A DNA stretch of 64,000 bases, taken from contig CM029617.1 in assembly GCA_017311315.1 (NCBI GenBank), positions 8,135,820 to 8,199,819 of the forward strand, read 5' to 3'. The position numbers and the translations under genes are program-made. This document shows positions 1 to 12,099 of the stretch, in pieces (positions within the stretch are counted from its first letter, which is position 1; the number at the start of each line of letters is the position of its first letter). Below the pieces are notes generated by a model. It was not told the origin of the DNA, made no database searches, and saw only the letters and a list, made by a program, of their open reading frames with translations. The DNA is from Dendrocalamus latiflorus (Eukaryota > Streptophyta > Magnoliopsida > Poales > Poaceae).

Positions 1-585
1 TTGCCCCATGTAATGTTGGTTTATTTCATCTGAATTGGCTACTGCTGCCTTCAGTAGCATCCTTTGCACAATGCTATCATGTTAGCTTTCCAGAAGCGAA
101 AATTTTCTGGGCCATGCCCCTCTGAGAATTCAGGCCCACTAGTGAGGGACATGATAAGTTGCATATGGCGATGCTGTTTCAAAAGTTCCAGCTTGTTCAT
201 GGTACGAAGAAATACATTCTTTGCCAAATGAGCATGTTTTCCATAATCTGTCATTTTTCGCAGATCTCATCTAATGTAAAATCTTTGTTTAATTTTACTA
301 AGGATGATACCTTGTTTATTGAGTTTAAGCTCCACGATTATTCTTGGCTTTATGAAAGCAGAAATCAGCCATCCTCCTTTTCCCTTACGCAAGACTTTCT
401 GATGAGGGGAGAGATGGGCAGTGAACCGTATGCCATTTGCAATTTGGAATATATCTACCTTCTAGTTTGTTCTAGCTGCTTGTCCTCATGGATTACTGTA
501 CTCCGTGTCTCAGCTATTGCAGACACCCAATTTTCTTATATTTGTCATCACCAGCAATGCTTACGCTCCGAATTGCCATTTACAG
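1..585 (+). other. Intron (partial) of the SPX-domain gene
   Basis: This AT-rich stretch has no recognisable SPX coding sequence and ends in a pyrimidine-containing acceptor TTACAG at 580-585, right where SPX homology begins. In plant SPX proteins an intron commonly falls just before the LVKILKKYDKRTG segment. The open frame that runs through 159-585 has no family-like composition, so I treat it as intron read-through. The upstream exons lie to the left of the window. Confidence 0.7.
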
Positions 586-1040
586 GATTGGTTAAGATTC
601 TCAAGAAGTATGACAAGAGAACTGGGGCTCTGATCCGTCTGCCCTTCATCCAGAAAGTGCTGCAGCAGCCTTTCTTCACCACTGACCTCCTGTACAAGCT
701 TGTGAAGGAGTGTGAGGCCATGCTGGACCAGCTCCTACTGTCTAACGAACCGTCTGTATCAAGCGAAGATGGAAAAGGAGATAGCAACAGCGAGGACAAG
801 CCTTCGAAGCCCAGTTCGTCCTTGGTTAGCGGTGGCGGTATTCCAGAGCTAGATGAGATCGAGTACATGGAGAGCATGTACATGAAGAGCACGGTCGTGG
901 CGCTTAGATCACTGAAAGAGATCCGGAGCGGAAGCTCAACTGTCAGCGCGTTCTCGTTGCCACCTCTTCAAGGCAACAATGCTCCAGAGGAGCAGGAAAG
1001 ATGGGATAAGATACCTGTGATCGAGCAGGCCGCCAAATGA
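586..1040 (+). CDS. SPX-domain protein, C-terminal exon (partial gene)
   Basis: Stand-alone SPX proteins are nuclear or cytosolic inositol-pyrophosphate sensors that bind PHR-type MYB factors and restrain phosphate-starvation genes. The exon opens with the conserved end of the SPX domain: LVKILKKYDKRTG, then LPFIQKVLQQPFFTTDLLY and a helix with CEAMLDQLL. A variable serine-rich linker and an acidic IPELDEIEYMESMYMKSTV segment follow, and the protein ends in IPVIEQAAK with TGA at 1038-1040. The splice phase fits: the first two bases complete a glycine codon. No EXS, RING or MFS domain follows, which places it in the short SPX1/2-like subfamily rather than PHO1, NLA or SPX-MFS. The N-terminal part of the SPX domain, including the lysine cluster that binds the ligand, lies outside the window, so the exact paralogue cannot be named. 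The reading frame is intact. Confidence 0.88.
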
Positions 1041-1841
1041 CAGGACCAACATGCGACATGCGATGCCTCTACTGGCGACGACCCAAATCTTGGCAGTTGG
1101 CACTGGCTGGAGATGGGACCGATCTCTCGCTCTCCCTGTCGTATATTCAGTAATTTGCATGATTCCAGCACTAACAGGTGTAAAATGGTGGAAATGTTCG
1201 GTATACATTGTTAAATCGTAGAATCCCAGCATACCCATCAGGCAGTGACAGAACCGAGGTGATTTTGTTCACTATTGTGAATTAAATCCTGTATTTTTGC
1301 TGATCTATAGCGTGTGTACTGGTCTTGGGTACAGAACTGGTTTATGGATTACACACAGTTGATTTTGGTTAGTCGATCCAGATATGTCTGTAGTCTCTGT
1401 ACTACATGATGCTGTGTTTACTGTTGGCATAAATTACGAGTTATTGTTATGTGTTCCACCGAACTTGTTTGTTGCATGGAAAAGTGGATTGCTTGCTGAA
1501 AGGAAAAATATAGGAAATATGTGTGGTTAGTGAAATGCAGTGGGTGAGAATTATGCTATAGATTCTTGGGCCGTTTGTTTTGGCTTTTTTTTAATTTCTT
1601 TTAGCAATCATTATTTGTTAGGCTAATAAGTTTTCTTTTAGATATCATTATTTATTAGACTAATGAGTCATAGAAAAAGCTGTAGCCTAAAAAAATAAGC
1701 TCTGATATTATATCTGAGTAATGCTGTCACTTGTCTTAAACTCCTCTAGATGGTTATTTGATCTTCTCATAAACAAAAACATGGTTATACTATCTCAAAG
1801 TGTTTTTTTGGAAGGATAAACTTTATACTCATTTTTTGTCA
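1041..1841. other. SPX 3' UTR and intergenic spacer with a short duplication
   Basis: No coding potential is seen. The first 250 or so bases are probably the SPX 3' UTR. At about 1595-1667 an AT-rich unit of 36 bases is repeated in tandem, imperfectly (core CATTATTTRTTAGRCTAAT). The remainder shows no feature I can name. Confidence 0.5.
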
Positions 1842-1894
1842 TTAAAATAAATTGCATTGCAAACAAGGAACAAAAAAAGAAAAGAAATAATATG

Positions 1895-2057
1895 GCCCTA
1901 ATCGGGCCCACAAATTAGACCTAGTGCCCTTTCGGCCTGGCCTAGAAGGCCCAAATGAACTCAAGTCTATCACAATCGCGAAGGCCCCAACCAAAACCCC
2001 CGTTTCCTCCTCTCCCACCCTCTGCGCCGCCGCCACGCACCCCTCATCGGCTGCGCC
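1895..2057 (+). promoter_or_regulatory. RPC6 promoter/5' UTR with GGCCCA (site II-like) motifs
   Basis: Just upstream of the RPC6 start are GGGCCCA at about 1904 and GGCCCAAAT at about 1948, with several GGCC boxes between. TGGGCC/GGCCCA motifs are bound by TCP factors and are typical of growth-linked housekeeping genes such as those for ribosomal proteins and polymerase subunits. There is no clear TATA box. The transcription start is not determinable from sequence alone. Confidence 0.5.
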
Positions 2058-2864
2058 ATGCCGCCGCGCAAGCGCCCGCCGCAGCCGTCCCCGGCCACGG
2101 CTTCGCCACCGGATGTCAAGCCCAGACTCTCCCCGCCCCCCAGACCCCCGGTCCCCGCACCTGCGTCGGCACTGGCGCCCTCCGCTGCTGCCACAGACCC
2201 GACCATCTCGGACGCCATCGTCAAGAACCTCCCGGGGCCCGAGCGGGAGGTCTACAAGCTCGTCTTGGCGGCGGGCAACATGGGCATGTGGATACAGGAC
2301 CTCCGAAAAGTGACGGAGCTGCCCAACAGCATCCTCACCAAGCACACCCGGACCCTCGTCTCCAAGGGCGTCCTCAAGGAGGTCCTCGACGTGCGCCAGC
2401 GCAGCAAGAAGATCTTCATGGCCGCCGGCATCGAGCCCTCCCCCGAGATCACCGGCGGCACCTGGTACCACGACGGCCAGCTCGACTCCGACGCCGTCGC
2501 CGCCACGCGACGCAGGTGCCTCGACCAGGTCGACCGGCTCGGCCTCGCCACCGCCGACATGATCTACGATGGCGTCCACAAGGAACACCCCAGGGCGGGG
2601 TACACCATCGAGCAGATCAGGGAGATCGTGCGGACCATGGTGCTCGACAGGGTCCTCGAGGAGTGCAGGAGCACAGGGGTGGGGGAGTTCGACCTGATCA
2701 GGGCAGGGAGGGTGTGCTACCGGAGGGGCGGCGCTCCGCAGGGCGGCATGATGGAGGGGATCCCATGTGGGGTTTGCCCCAGGATTGATGAGTGCTCACC
2801 GGATGGGGTCATCTCGCCGACCACCTGCGTCTACTACAAGAAGTGGCTGCAGATGGACTTCTAG
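2058..2864 (+). CDS. DNA-directed RNA polymerase III subunit RPC6 (RPC34/RPC39 homologue)
   Basis: RPC6 is part of the Pol III heterotrimer with RPC3 and RPC7 that contacts TFIIIB and opens tRNA and 5S promoters; it acts in the nucleus. The 268-residue protein starts with a proline-rich tail, then two winged-helix units: about residues 55-125 (YKLVLAAGNMGMWIQDLRK...LTKHTRTLVSKGVLKEV) and about 150-215 (with EIVRTMVLDRVLEE). The C-terminus holds four cysteines spaced C-x2-C-x5-C-x10-C (residues about 243-262), the same spacing as the 4Fe-4S ligands of human RPC39. The ATG at 2058 is the first in frame and gives the usual family length. The gene is a single exon in its coding part. A good splice donor, GTGAGC, lies four bases after the stop, so the 3' UTR may be spliced. 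The frame is intact. Confidence 0.93.
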   Translation: MPPRKRPPQPSPATASPPDVKPRLSPPPRPPVPAPASALAPSAAATDPTISDAIVKNLPGPEREVYKLVLAAGNMGMWIQDLRKVTELPNSILTKHTRTLVSKGVLKEVLDVRQRSKKIFMAAGIEPSPEITGGTWYHDGQLDSDAVAATRRRCLDQVDRLGLATADMIYDGVHKEHPRAGYTIEQIREIVRTMVLDRVLEECRSTGVGEFDLIRAGRVCYRRGGAPQGGMMEGIPCGVCPRIDECSPDGVISPTTCVYYKKWLQMDF

Positions 2865-4286
2865 GCGGTGAGCCGGTGAGCCCTCTTCGACTGCTGATTC
2901 TGGTGGCATTGATTAGGGAATTCAGTTTCAGATTGCTCAATTGGTGCCGTTGTTTTACACTTGCCACGGTTCCTAAGGTATGCTGTGACTCTGTGATCTC
3001 AGATAGGGTAGACATGTCAAGTAGTGTGTACCAGTACTTGATTTCGGTATTTATACTAAGGATCAATCCTATAGTTGTTAATACTTAGCTTTTTTCCTTA
3101 CTGGTCATATGTATTTATTTGCAACAAAGTCTGCTCAATATCAACACCCCAAATGCTAGGGTACTTGGCAAGTTTAGCCATTGTACTTCAGTCATACTCT
3201 GGGCACAACAAAAATATACCTTTTTAACAACCACAGGCATACCATTTAAGAAACAAAGATGCATCTTTTATTCAACTTTGCAGGTGCAATTCAACTTAAA
3301 TGAACTGGAACTTAGTTTGTTAAAATATAAAATTTTGTCGTGCAGGTAAATGTACAGTTGGAAACCCCCAATGGCTGTAATAATCAGAAGCCACCATGTG
3401 CAAATCCTATAGTGTCTGCATTGCCCAATTTAGTTGGGTATTGTAATCTTTGACTAAATTTAATCCATCACAACTCACTAGCGTCATTTATACCTATGTT
3501 AGTGTATTGTTCTTGTATCCAAGGTATTATTTATAAGGTACCAGCTGCCTGCATATTATATATCAGGTAACTACGGTGCAGTCGATGGAGCCCTTTTGTG
3601 ACCTAGATTTACCACACAGAATGGGTTTGGATGTACTTGTATGTGGCAATTTTTGTACGAAATGTTTTAGCTGCTGTTAGTTGGTGCTAAATTTGTGTAA
3701 TTGGTGTGAACTGTAAAGTAGTTCGAGTGCTCATGTATGTTCTGTGGTGTAATTAGTGTAGAGCCTTTAATACCTTTATGTCTATAAGAAGTGCTCGGAA
3801 TGAATTTGGTGGTGACATATCTTGTTTTGTATGATAAGATGGAGGATGTATAGCTTTCTGTGTAGAATGGTTTAGTTGGCTGTGAATTGTGTTGTATCCA
3901 CAGAACTTGGTTGTCTATTTATTGAGGTTCTACTGTTTTAACCTTATGAGCTGTGTTTGAGCTTGCTATATTTAACCTACAAAATATGAGTTGATATCTT
4001 GATTGTATTGTTCTTGTGGGCATGAACAAGATGCAATTTTTTCTTTATTTGTTCTACTACCTAGGTTTCATACATTTCAATCGATTTCAGCTATGTGGCA
4101 ATGACGGTGCTCAGTTCTACATTTCAAAAACCACTAAAATTGCCTTCTAGTCTATCATGTATCGTCCAAATTTCTTAAGCTTATGGTCCTGTGATGTGTG
4201 AGATGCTACTTAACATTGAAGTACTTTGTATATAATCTCAAATGAGTACGAACCATGGTTTTGGAAACTGTTTCTGGAGCAAAAAC
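2865..4286 (+). other. RPC6 3' UTR / putative 3'-UTR intron, left part
   Basis: AT-rich, intron-like DNA with no coding potential. Candidate donors GTGAGC occur at 2868 and 2875, directly after the RPC6 stop. The segment ends where the copia LTR begins. It would continue at 19369-19685 and 25809-27267 if the retrotransposons are subtracted. Confidence 0.4.
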
Positions 4287-4637
4287 TGTTGGAATAAACC
4301 ACGTCGCGTTTATTGCGCGTACGCGTTGAGAGCGTGTGGCGTGCGTTAATTGCGCGGTCGTTGCGTGTGCGCGTGTGTTGCGCAGTGTGCGGCGTGCGTT
4401 GCGTGTGGCATCTGCGCGTGTGTTGAGGAGGGCGTTAGTTGCGCCGGATCACACGCGATTAGTTGCTCCTGATTGCAGTACGCGTGTGTGCGTGTGTTGG
4501 CTATAAAAGGCCTGTAAGCGCTGTGCTTTGGTTAAATAGAAAAAAGGGAAAAAAGATTGGCGTTGCGTCGCCCGGGCGTTTCGTCGCCTGTCAAAAATCC
4601 TCGTGTTCTAGTATTTGATCTTGGGCTAATTCTATCA
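4287..4637 (+). repeat. 5' LTR of the gag-only copia element
   Basis: The 351-bp repeat starts TGTTGG and ends TATCA. It is unusually rich in GCGTGTG/GCGTGCG words. A TATA-like TATAAAAGG lies at about 4502-4510, giving a plausible promoter. The 3' copy is at 18663-19003. Confidence 0.88.
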
Positions 4638-5446
4638 TTTGGTATCAGAGCCGGTGAAGTTCGACAGCAAGCTGATGGCCGGTGACGAGCGTACGCCGCC
4701 ATCATCTCCGAAAGGCGTTGGCGACCCGAAGTCCGGCGGTAGCAGCACACGACGTGAGGTCATGGTGGAACGCGTCATCAAGGAGTCCAGCGGATCGGTG
4801 GAGTTCCCGGTGTTGACGCGGGCTAATTACCACGAGTGGGCGTTGGTGATGCAGGTGAATTTGGAGGCGCTCGGGCTCTGGCGTGCCGTGGAGACGAGCG
4901 ACGTCGAGCGTCGCGAGGATCGGCTGGCGTTGGCCGCCATCCTGCGCGCGGTGCCGACGGAGATGCGCTCGGGTCTCGCCGTGAAGAAAAGTGCCAAGGA
5001 GGCATGGACGGCTATGAAGACGATGCGGATGGGCGACAAGCGCGTGCAGGAGGCGAACGCGCAGAAGCTCCTCAAGCAATTCGAGAATGTGGCATTCAAC
5101 GTTGGTGAGTCCATCGACGAATTCGCCATGCGTCTCGGCTCCCTCGTTGCGGAATTGCGCGAGCTGGGGGAGAACATCGAGGAGGTGCGCGTCGTCAAGA
5201 AGCTGCTTCGCGTGGTGCCGGCGAAGTACAATCAAGTCGCCGTGTCCATCGAGATGCTCATGGATTTGAATACGATGTCGCTCGAAGAGCTGGTTGGACG
5301 ACTCCGAGTTGCTGAAGATCGAAGCGGCGCCGAGGCGATTGCGGACGGCGTCGGGCAATTGCTGCTCACCGAGGAGCAGTGGGAGGCGCGCCGGCGTCAG
5401 GGCAACGGGAGGCAGCGAGCGCGCATGGACTTCGTCAAGAACAGCG

Positions 5447-7934
5447 TGTAATACCACTGTTTTGCAAAAGAGAGAAATTAGGGAAGGAAAGGGTGGTTTT
5501 GCCGTCAGACCCATCGGCTATTAGAACGCCGAATATTTAATGCTCGCAGAGGTTCCCATACCGCCCTGGAACGGTCGGCACCGTCTAGAGAGCCGCGTAA
5601 AAGTAGCACTCTCAGAGGTTCCCAGACTGTCCAGGGGCGGCCGGCGCCATCTCGCGTATGGGGTTTTCATCATCCGGCAGGAACTACTATTCTTACCTCT
5701 TACCGGTTTACCTGCCGCAGTAGAAGAACGCCAAATAGTATAGGGGTACTATTGGACCAAAAAGCCCTTAGGGCCTTAGCCAGCCAAAGGCCAAGGGGGG
5801 AGGGGCGGAAATGGCACTGCACAAAAAAGAGCATTTGACCAGAAGCATGCCCGTAAGGCACCCCAGCCTTTTCATGCATCTGCCAACTACCCAAGAGAGG
5901 TGGCAAGCTGCATGACTTGCATGTCTGCCACCTGCCTCCCCTTCTCTGCAAAAGCAAAAGCCCACTCCCATTTCTCTTCCCCTTCCTCTCCACTGAACCG
6001 CATAGCCACACCATTTCGGCCAGCACAAGGTAAGCACAAGAACACCGCACATGCACTCCTCACCAAGCATCACAATCACGCTCATAGGGCGGGAGTGAGG
6101 AAGAGTGGCGTAGGGAGAGGCGGCCGGCGGCCGTTGGCCGTGCCGGCCGGTGGGGTGCCGAGCGCTCCACCTTGCCGCGCGCGCAAGGGGGAGGGCCGGG
6201 TCCGGGCTTAGCCGGCCGGACCCGAGGTGCTGTAGAGGGGGAAGGCGAGGTAGGCGGAGGCGGGAGGCAGGGGCCGGCAGAGTCGCTGGCGGCGGGCCAA
6301 GGGCCGACGCCGCCAAGTGCCGCCGCGCCGCCCGGGGCCTCCCGGCCGAGTAGACGAGAGGGGAATGGGGGAGGAGAAGGGGGGCAGCGGAGCCACCGGC
6401 GTCGCCGTACCCGGTCGTGTGCCGCCGTGCCACCCGAGCAAGGCCGGTGAGGAGGAGGAGAGGAGGCCTCCGGCCGAGTAGAATGGGGCAGAGGAAGGAG
6501 TGGCCGGCGGGGAGGTAGGGGCCGCCGACGCCGCGCCGGCCATGCGCGCCGCCCCTGGGTGAGGCCGGCGAGGAGAGAAGGCCATTCGGCCAGATGGAGT
6601 GGGAGAGAGAGAGAGAAGTGAGGAAATGAGGGGATAAGGCCCCTGTTGGCCGAATGGAATGGGGATGAGGAGAGAGATTAGGGAGAAGGAAAGAAAAAGA
6701 AAGGAAAGAAAGAAAAGGAAAAAAGAGAGAAAGGGAAAAAAAGGGAAGAAAAGAAAAGATGAGAAAAAGAAAGAGAGAAAAAAAAAATTAGGGGGTTTTG
6801 GTGCCGCGCAGTAGATCCCTGAAAACCCGCACGTTTTTACACCCAAACCAGTTTATGCACATAGTATCGTCATCGCCCATCTAATTTTCGGTTTCGTTGA
6901 GATGCGTTAAATCGGACTATTTGCTTGGCCAGGTGGAAGGACCGGGTCGACGCTGTCCACACGTCGTTACGCTCCGCTTGGATAACAGGCAAGTGCAGGG
7001 TGGAACAGTAAATTGTGGTGAATGTTTGTTATCCGTGTTTTCATGCTATGTGTTACAGTGTTTATGAGATGTTATTCATGGACCTTGATGCTTGACGAGA
7101 CATGCAATTGCATTACACCATGAGCATTATGAAAGTCCTACCGAAAGGGTGAACTATAGCTTCTACGAGGAGCTCCCTTCGGCAAGGCAGCTACAGAAAG
7201 TCCTACCGAAAGGGTGAACTATAGCTTCTACAAGGAGCTCCCTTCGGCAAGGCAGCTACAGAAAGTCCTACCGAAAGGGTGAACTATAGTTTCTACAAGG
7301 AGCTCCCTTTCGGCAAGGCATCTACAGAAAGTCCTATCGAAAGGGTGAACTATAGCTTCTACGAGGAGCTCCCTTCGACAAGGCAGAGGGGTTTCATCGA
7401 CGGGTGAAACACTCCACTATACCGGTATAAGCTGCATACGGAGGTGCATTGCATTGCATGGCACTGAAGATTTGAGCATAACAATGCATGTGGAGCATAT
7501 TGTGATTAATGTGGAAACATGAGAATGATGATATGAGTATGACAATGCATGTGAAGTATGTTATGGTTGGTTGATTTGCTTACATGTTTTGGCAGCGTTC
7601 ATCGTTCTATTATGTACTTGCTGAGTCGGTGGACTCACCCTTACTTTGTTGTTGTTTTTTTAGGTGGCCATTGTGGACGACATGCATGGGCGGGTGTAGC
7701 ACATGAAATAGCTACACGTACTTGTAACACTTCACATATCAGCTTTTGTTAGTATGTCTAATTTCACCAGTAAGCTAACATAGTTGCTTAAGAAAGAAAA
7801 ATGGTGTCAGTGCTTTGTTTTTTGGGTAAGGTAGAGTTTGCTTAAAATGATTAGCAGATGTTTTTTTAGAAAAAAGGTTATTGTAATGCAATGTTGGTAG
7901 CACTCTAGGCCCAGAGGATGGGCGGGGTGTTACA
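5447..7934 (+). repeat. 5' LTR of the nested gypsy element
   Basis: The 2488-bp LTR contains a GC-rich half (about 6080-6600), a purine-rich tract (about 6600-6790) and four tandem 65-66-bp units at 7131-7386, each starting GAAAGTCCTACCGAAAGGG. The 3' LTR carries the same units. Confidence 0.9.
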
Positions 7935-8041
7935 GTTGGTATCAGAGCGGGCGTTAGGTCCGTGGTGGATAATTTTGGTAACTTAGGTAGTCTTAATCTA
8001 GAATTTGACTCAGGATTTGTTATTAAATTAAGACTTGGCCC

Positions 8042-11000
8042 CTACGTTGCGCGGATACTTCCAAAAAGTCGCGTACCGGTATCGGATACTGTACCCGGAT
8101 ACGGATACTGCCCCGATACGCGCCGATACGTATCCTGTAAGTATCGGAATGTTTTGATTATTCAAAAAAAGAAATTAATTCCCGATACTTCTTCGATACT
8201 CCTCCGATACTTTTCTGATACTTCTACCCTAATATCCCCACCACCAAGCCATCCAGATCTGAAACCCACCCCACCCCACCGCCGAACCCACGATCCAGAT
8301 CCAGATCCTCCACCGCTCCACGCATCTCACGCTCGGCCGCCGCGTCGCCCGTCGCCGCCGACCGTCGAGTCGCCCGCTGCCTCCGCCGGTCTGCGTCGCC
8401 AGCCGCCTCGCGTCGCCCGCCGCCTCGCGTCGCCCGCCGCCTCGCGTCGCCAGCCTCCTCGCGTCGCCCGCCGCCTCCGCCGGTCTGCCTCGCCTCGCCC
8501 GCAGCGTCGCGTCGCCCGCCGTCTCCGCCCGTCGCCTCCGACCGTCGCGTCGCCGCCTCGACCGTCGCCCGTCGCCTCCGCCCGGCGGCCGTCCCCTCCG
8601 GCCTCCGGTCATCACCTCGGCTGCAGCCTCCGCCGGTCCGCCCGTCCCCTCCGGCCTCCGGTCATCACCTCGGCTGCCGGCCTGCCGCCTCCGCCACTCC
8701 GCCAGCGCCAATCCTCTCCCGCCGCCGACGCCTCCAGTGGCTGTGCTCACTCCTGCCGACGCCTCCAATCAGTATGTGCTCTGTTTTCACTGCTCCCTCA
8801 GATTCTCAGTGTTGTTTCTTTGCTATTTGTTGACAATGTATTGGATGATTCAGTAGAAGTGACCAGTGATGTTGTTTGTTGTCATTAGTTTGTTCATTTG
8901 CTATTGGTTGTCCCGATCAGATATGGCATCTGGTGGTGGATTTGGAAGCTCGAGTGCATCGGGTAGCACTGGTACTAGCGCGTGTCCTAGCTCATCTAGT
9001 GGAATTGCCTCGGCTAGGAGCATCCTAAATGCTGCTCGTGTGCTACCTTCAAATGACAATGAAAAAAAGCCGCTTTGGAGGTATGTTGAGTTGCTACAGA
9101 AGACTGGGAATGGTGCAGGAGGGAATGCACGATCTAGATGTAGGCTCTGTGATCATATTATCCATGGGAGCTACTCAAGAGTTAAAGCACATCTCTTGAA
9201 GATAGGAAATTATGGTGTGAAGAGTTAAAGCACATCTCTTGTCCAAAAGTTACAGTCGATGTGCTCGCTCAACTTCATGACGAAATTGCTAAAGCGGAGG
9301 CAATGAATGCAAGAAGCTTGCCAAGGGAAGTTCCATTGCCCACAGAAGGGTTGAATGTGAGGAAGAGAAGGGGGGTTTCAGCTATTGAATCAAGCTTCCA
9401 TAATGAAGGTCGTAGCCAGCTTGACGCTTTGATTGCTAGGATGTTCTTTACCGCAGGTTAATATTTTTCTGCACTAACTACTCTCCTTATATTACAATGT
9501 TACATTTAGAAATTAATTTGGACCCCTTTGTTCATTTGTAGGTATACCTTTTAATGTAGCAAGAAACCCTTATTTTAGGAAAGCATTTACCTATGCTGCC
9601 AACCACAACTTGGGTGGCTATGCCCCTCCAAGTTATAACAAGTTGAGGACAACTCTTCTTGTGCAAGAGAAGACACATGTTGAGCGAATGTTGCAGCCCA
9701 TCAAGTCAACGTGGAGCTCAAAAGGTGTGAGTATTGTATCAGATGGGTGGTCTGATGCTCAAAGGCGTCCACTCTTAAATTTCTTGGCCGTAACAGAAGA
9801 TGGACCAATGTTTTTAAAAGCAATCAACACTGAAGGCGAAATAAAAAAAAGGAGTATATCGCCGAGAAGATGATAGCTATAATTGAGGAGGTTGGGCCGC
9901 AGAATGTTGTCCAAGTGATAACTGATAATGCAGCCAACTGTAAAGTCGCGGGGTTGATTGTTGAGCAAAAGTATCCTCACATTTTCTGGACCCCATGTGT
10001 TGTCCATACTTTGAACCTTGGCTTAAAAAACATATGTGCTCCTAGGGAAATTGGTGATGAGGCTTATGAAGATTGCCATTGGATTAGTGAGGTTGCAGCA
10101 GATGCTAATATTATAAAGAATTTCATCATGAATCATTCCATGAGGCTGTCTATGTTCAATGAGTTCAGTAAGTTGAAATTCCTTGCCATTGCTGATACGA
10201 GATTTGCTTCTACTATTGTGATGCTCAAAAGGTTTCGTTTGATCAAAGAAAATCTTGTGTTGATGGTAGTGAGTGAAAAGTGGAGTACCTATAGGGATGA
10301 CAATGTGGGGCAAGCACAGTTTGTCAAAGATAAAATTCTGAATGATGTGTGGTGGGATAAGGTGCAATACATCCTTGATTTCACTGAACCTATTTATTCT
10401 ATGATACGAGCAGCTGACACCGATAAACCATGCCTTCATTTGATCTATGAGATGTGGGATACAATGATTGAGAAGGTAAAGGCTACAATTTATCGCCATG
10501 AAGGGAAAGAATCTCATGAGGAGTCTAATTTTTATAATATTGTGCAAGAGATATTGGTTTCTCGATGGGCAAAAAGTAATACCCCTTTGCATTGTTTGGC
10601 ACACTCACTAAATCCCAAGTAAGGCCTTTTGCCTTTTAAGTTTTTATTGCTTGCTTTTAGATTTCAATTTTAGGATACTAACTTTAGCATACCCTTTTTA
10701 GGTATTATAGTGAAACTTGGCTTGGTGAAGTTCCAAATCGCCAAGCTCCTCATATGGACATTGAGATTTCGGAGATGAGGAATAAATGCTTTAGGAGGTT
10801 TTTTGTTGGTGATGAGTTGCGATATATCAAACAACAATTTGCAGATTTCTCATTGTTTGGAAGTGGATTTAATTCCTTCGACTCAATTGAGGATAGAGTC
10901 CATCTAGAACCAAAGCAATGGTGGGGAATTTATGGTAACAGTGCCCCAGATTTGAGAAAATTTGCATTGAAGTTACTTGGGCAGCCAACATCGTCTTCTT

Positions 11001-11929
11001 GCGCTGAAAGAAACTGGAGTACCTATGGTTTGATCCATAGTTCAATGAGGAATAGGTTCTACACTTACCATCTTTTTTAATTTACCATTTCTTATACAAG
11101 CATTGGATTTCATTGCAATTGCATTATTGTAGGCTTAACCCTGGACGTGCTGAGGATCTCGTATTTGCGCACCACAATTTGCGCCTTCTTTCAAGAAAAT
11201 CTGAAGAGTATTACACTGGCCCATCAAAAATGTGGGATGTTGGAGGAGATAGCTTCGAATTCTTTGATGGCGGTGCTCAATTCCTTCAACATGCTCACCT
11301 CTCACTAGATGAACCAGACCTTGAGAAAGTATTAGAAGATCTTGGGGCGCTGGACTTGTCTCCATCAGATGGTGGACCTTTGGTCGAATCAGAGACAACT
11401 CCACAGGATGGAAGCAACAATTAGACTACACATTTGTCTTCTGTCATGTCTTTTATCTAGCTATCTTATTATGTAATAGTTATGGTCTTATGGACTTATG
11501 GTCTGTTGAATTTGAACACTTGGACTGGTTGAATTATGTACTAAGTTTATTTACTAAGTGGCATGTCGAATACTTCCTTTACTACCTACTATCAATTATG
11601 ATTCATGACTTGTGATTCTGTTTTTTACTTCTTTGTTTGTGTACATGTACTTATCTATTCTATTATTTTTCGCAGATGGTTCATTATATTAGTCTAACAG
11701 CCAGGTGGGAGAACTGAAGTATCAAGCAAGTTGCTACATCAATATTAAGGTATTCTCAATTCCTTATAAGAATTCATTAATTTCTTATTTTTATCTTTAC
11801 TATATATATATTATATATATAATATATATATACGCACGTATCGCCGTATCGGTGTTTTTAGGAAAATGGCGAATCGCGGTATCGCCGTATCGCGTATCCG
11901 TATCCGTATCGGGTATCTGGGCTTCCTAG
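8042..11929 (+). mobile_element. hAT DNA transposon nested in the gypsy element
   Basis: An 8-bp duplication CTTGGCCC flanks it exactly (8034-8041 and 11930-11937), the length expected for hAT. The ends form imperfect inverted repeats: CTACGTTGCGCGGATAC against CTAGGAAGCCCAGATAC in reverse complement, with 12 of 17 matching. Both subterminal regions are crowded with GTATC/GATAC words (8055-8225 and 11835-11915), typical of hAT transposase-binding arrays. The interior encodes one spliced transposase with frameshifts. A GC-rich CGTCGCCCGCCGCC low-complexity block fills about 8330-8760, upstream of the gene. Confidence 0.93.
8924..11424 (+). pseudogene. hAT transposase (BED finger, DUF659, hAT dimerisation), frameshifted
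   Basis: Exons are about 8924-9456, 9542-10618, 10702-11055 and 11133-11424, with GT-AG introns at 9457-9541, 10619-10701 and 11056-11132; all junctions keep frame. An N-terminal BED-type finger (CRLCDHIIHGSYSRVKAHLL) binds DNA. The RNase-H-like core has SDGWSDAQRRPLLNFLAV and ITDNAANCK. The C-terminal dimerisation domain has the hallmark SSCAERNWSTY. Two lesions kill it: a 14-bp insertion near 9229 that copies upstream sequence, and a frame slip in the A-run near 9842-9851. Without these the frame would be open to TAG at 11422, so inactivation looks recent. Confidence 0.85.
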
Positions 11930-12099
11930 CTTGGCCCAGGTTATGCAATTGCTAAAACTTGACACACATTGGTGCACAGTAGGATGAGATTTGGGACTTG
12001 CATTGCATATGCGTTTTCCCTAAATATAATGCTGATTTGTACTGCCAAAGTTGATGATGGTGAGTTGATTGTGTGATTGCTTCTCTGTTGTGAACAGAG

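Noticed and set aside
159..585. Open reading stretch joined in frame to the SPX exon, suggesting a 293-residue protein
   Set aside because: The translated part has no SPX-like sequence, and a good acceptor lies at 580-585 exactly where homology starts; I treat it as intron.
1842..2588. Long minus-strand frame of 248 codons
   Set aside because: It is the antisense shadow of RPC6, caused by high GC at third codon positions.
6080..6850. Long proline/serine- and phenylalanine-rich frames in both gypsy LTRs
   Set aside because: They occur in GC-rich and purine-rich LTR DNA, repeat identically in both LTRs and match no family.
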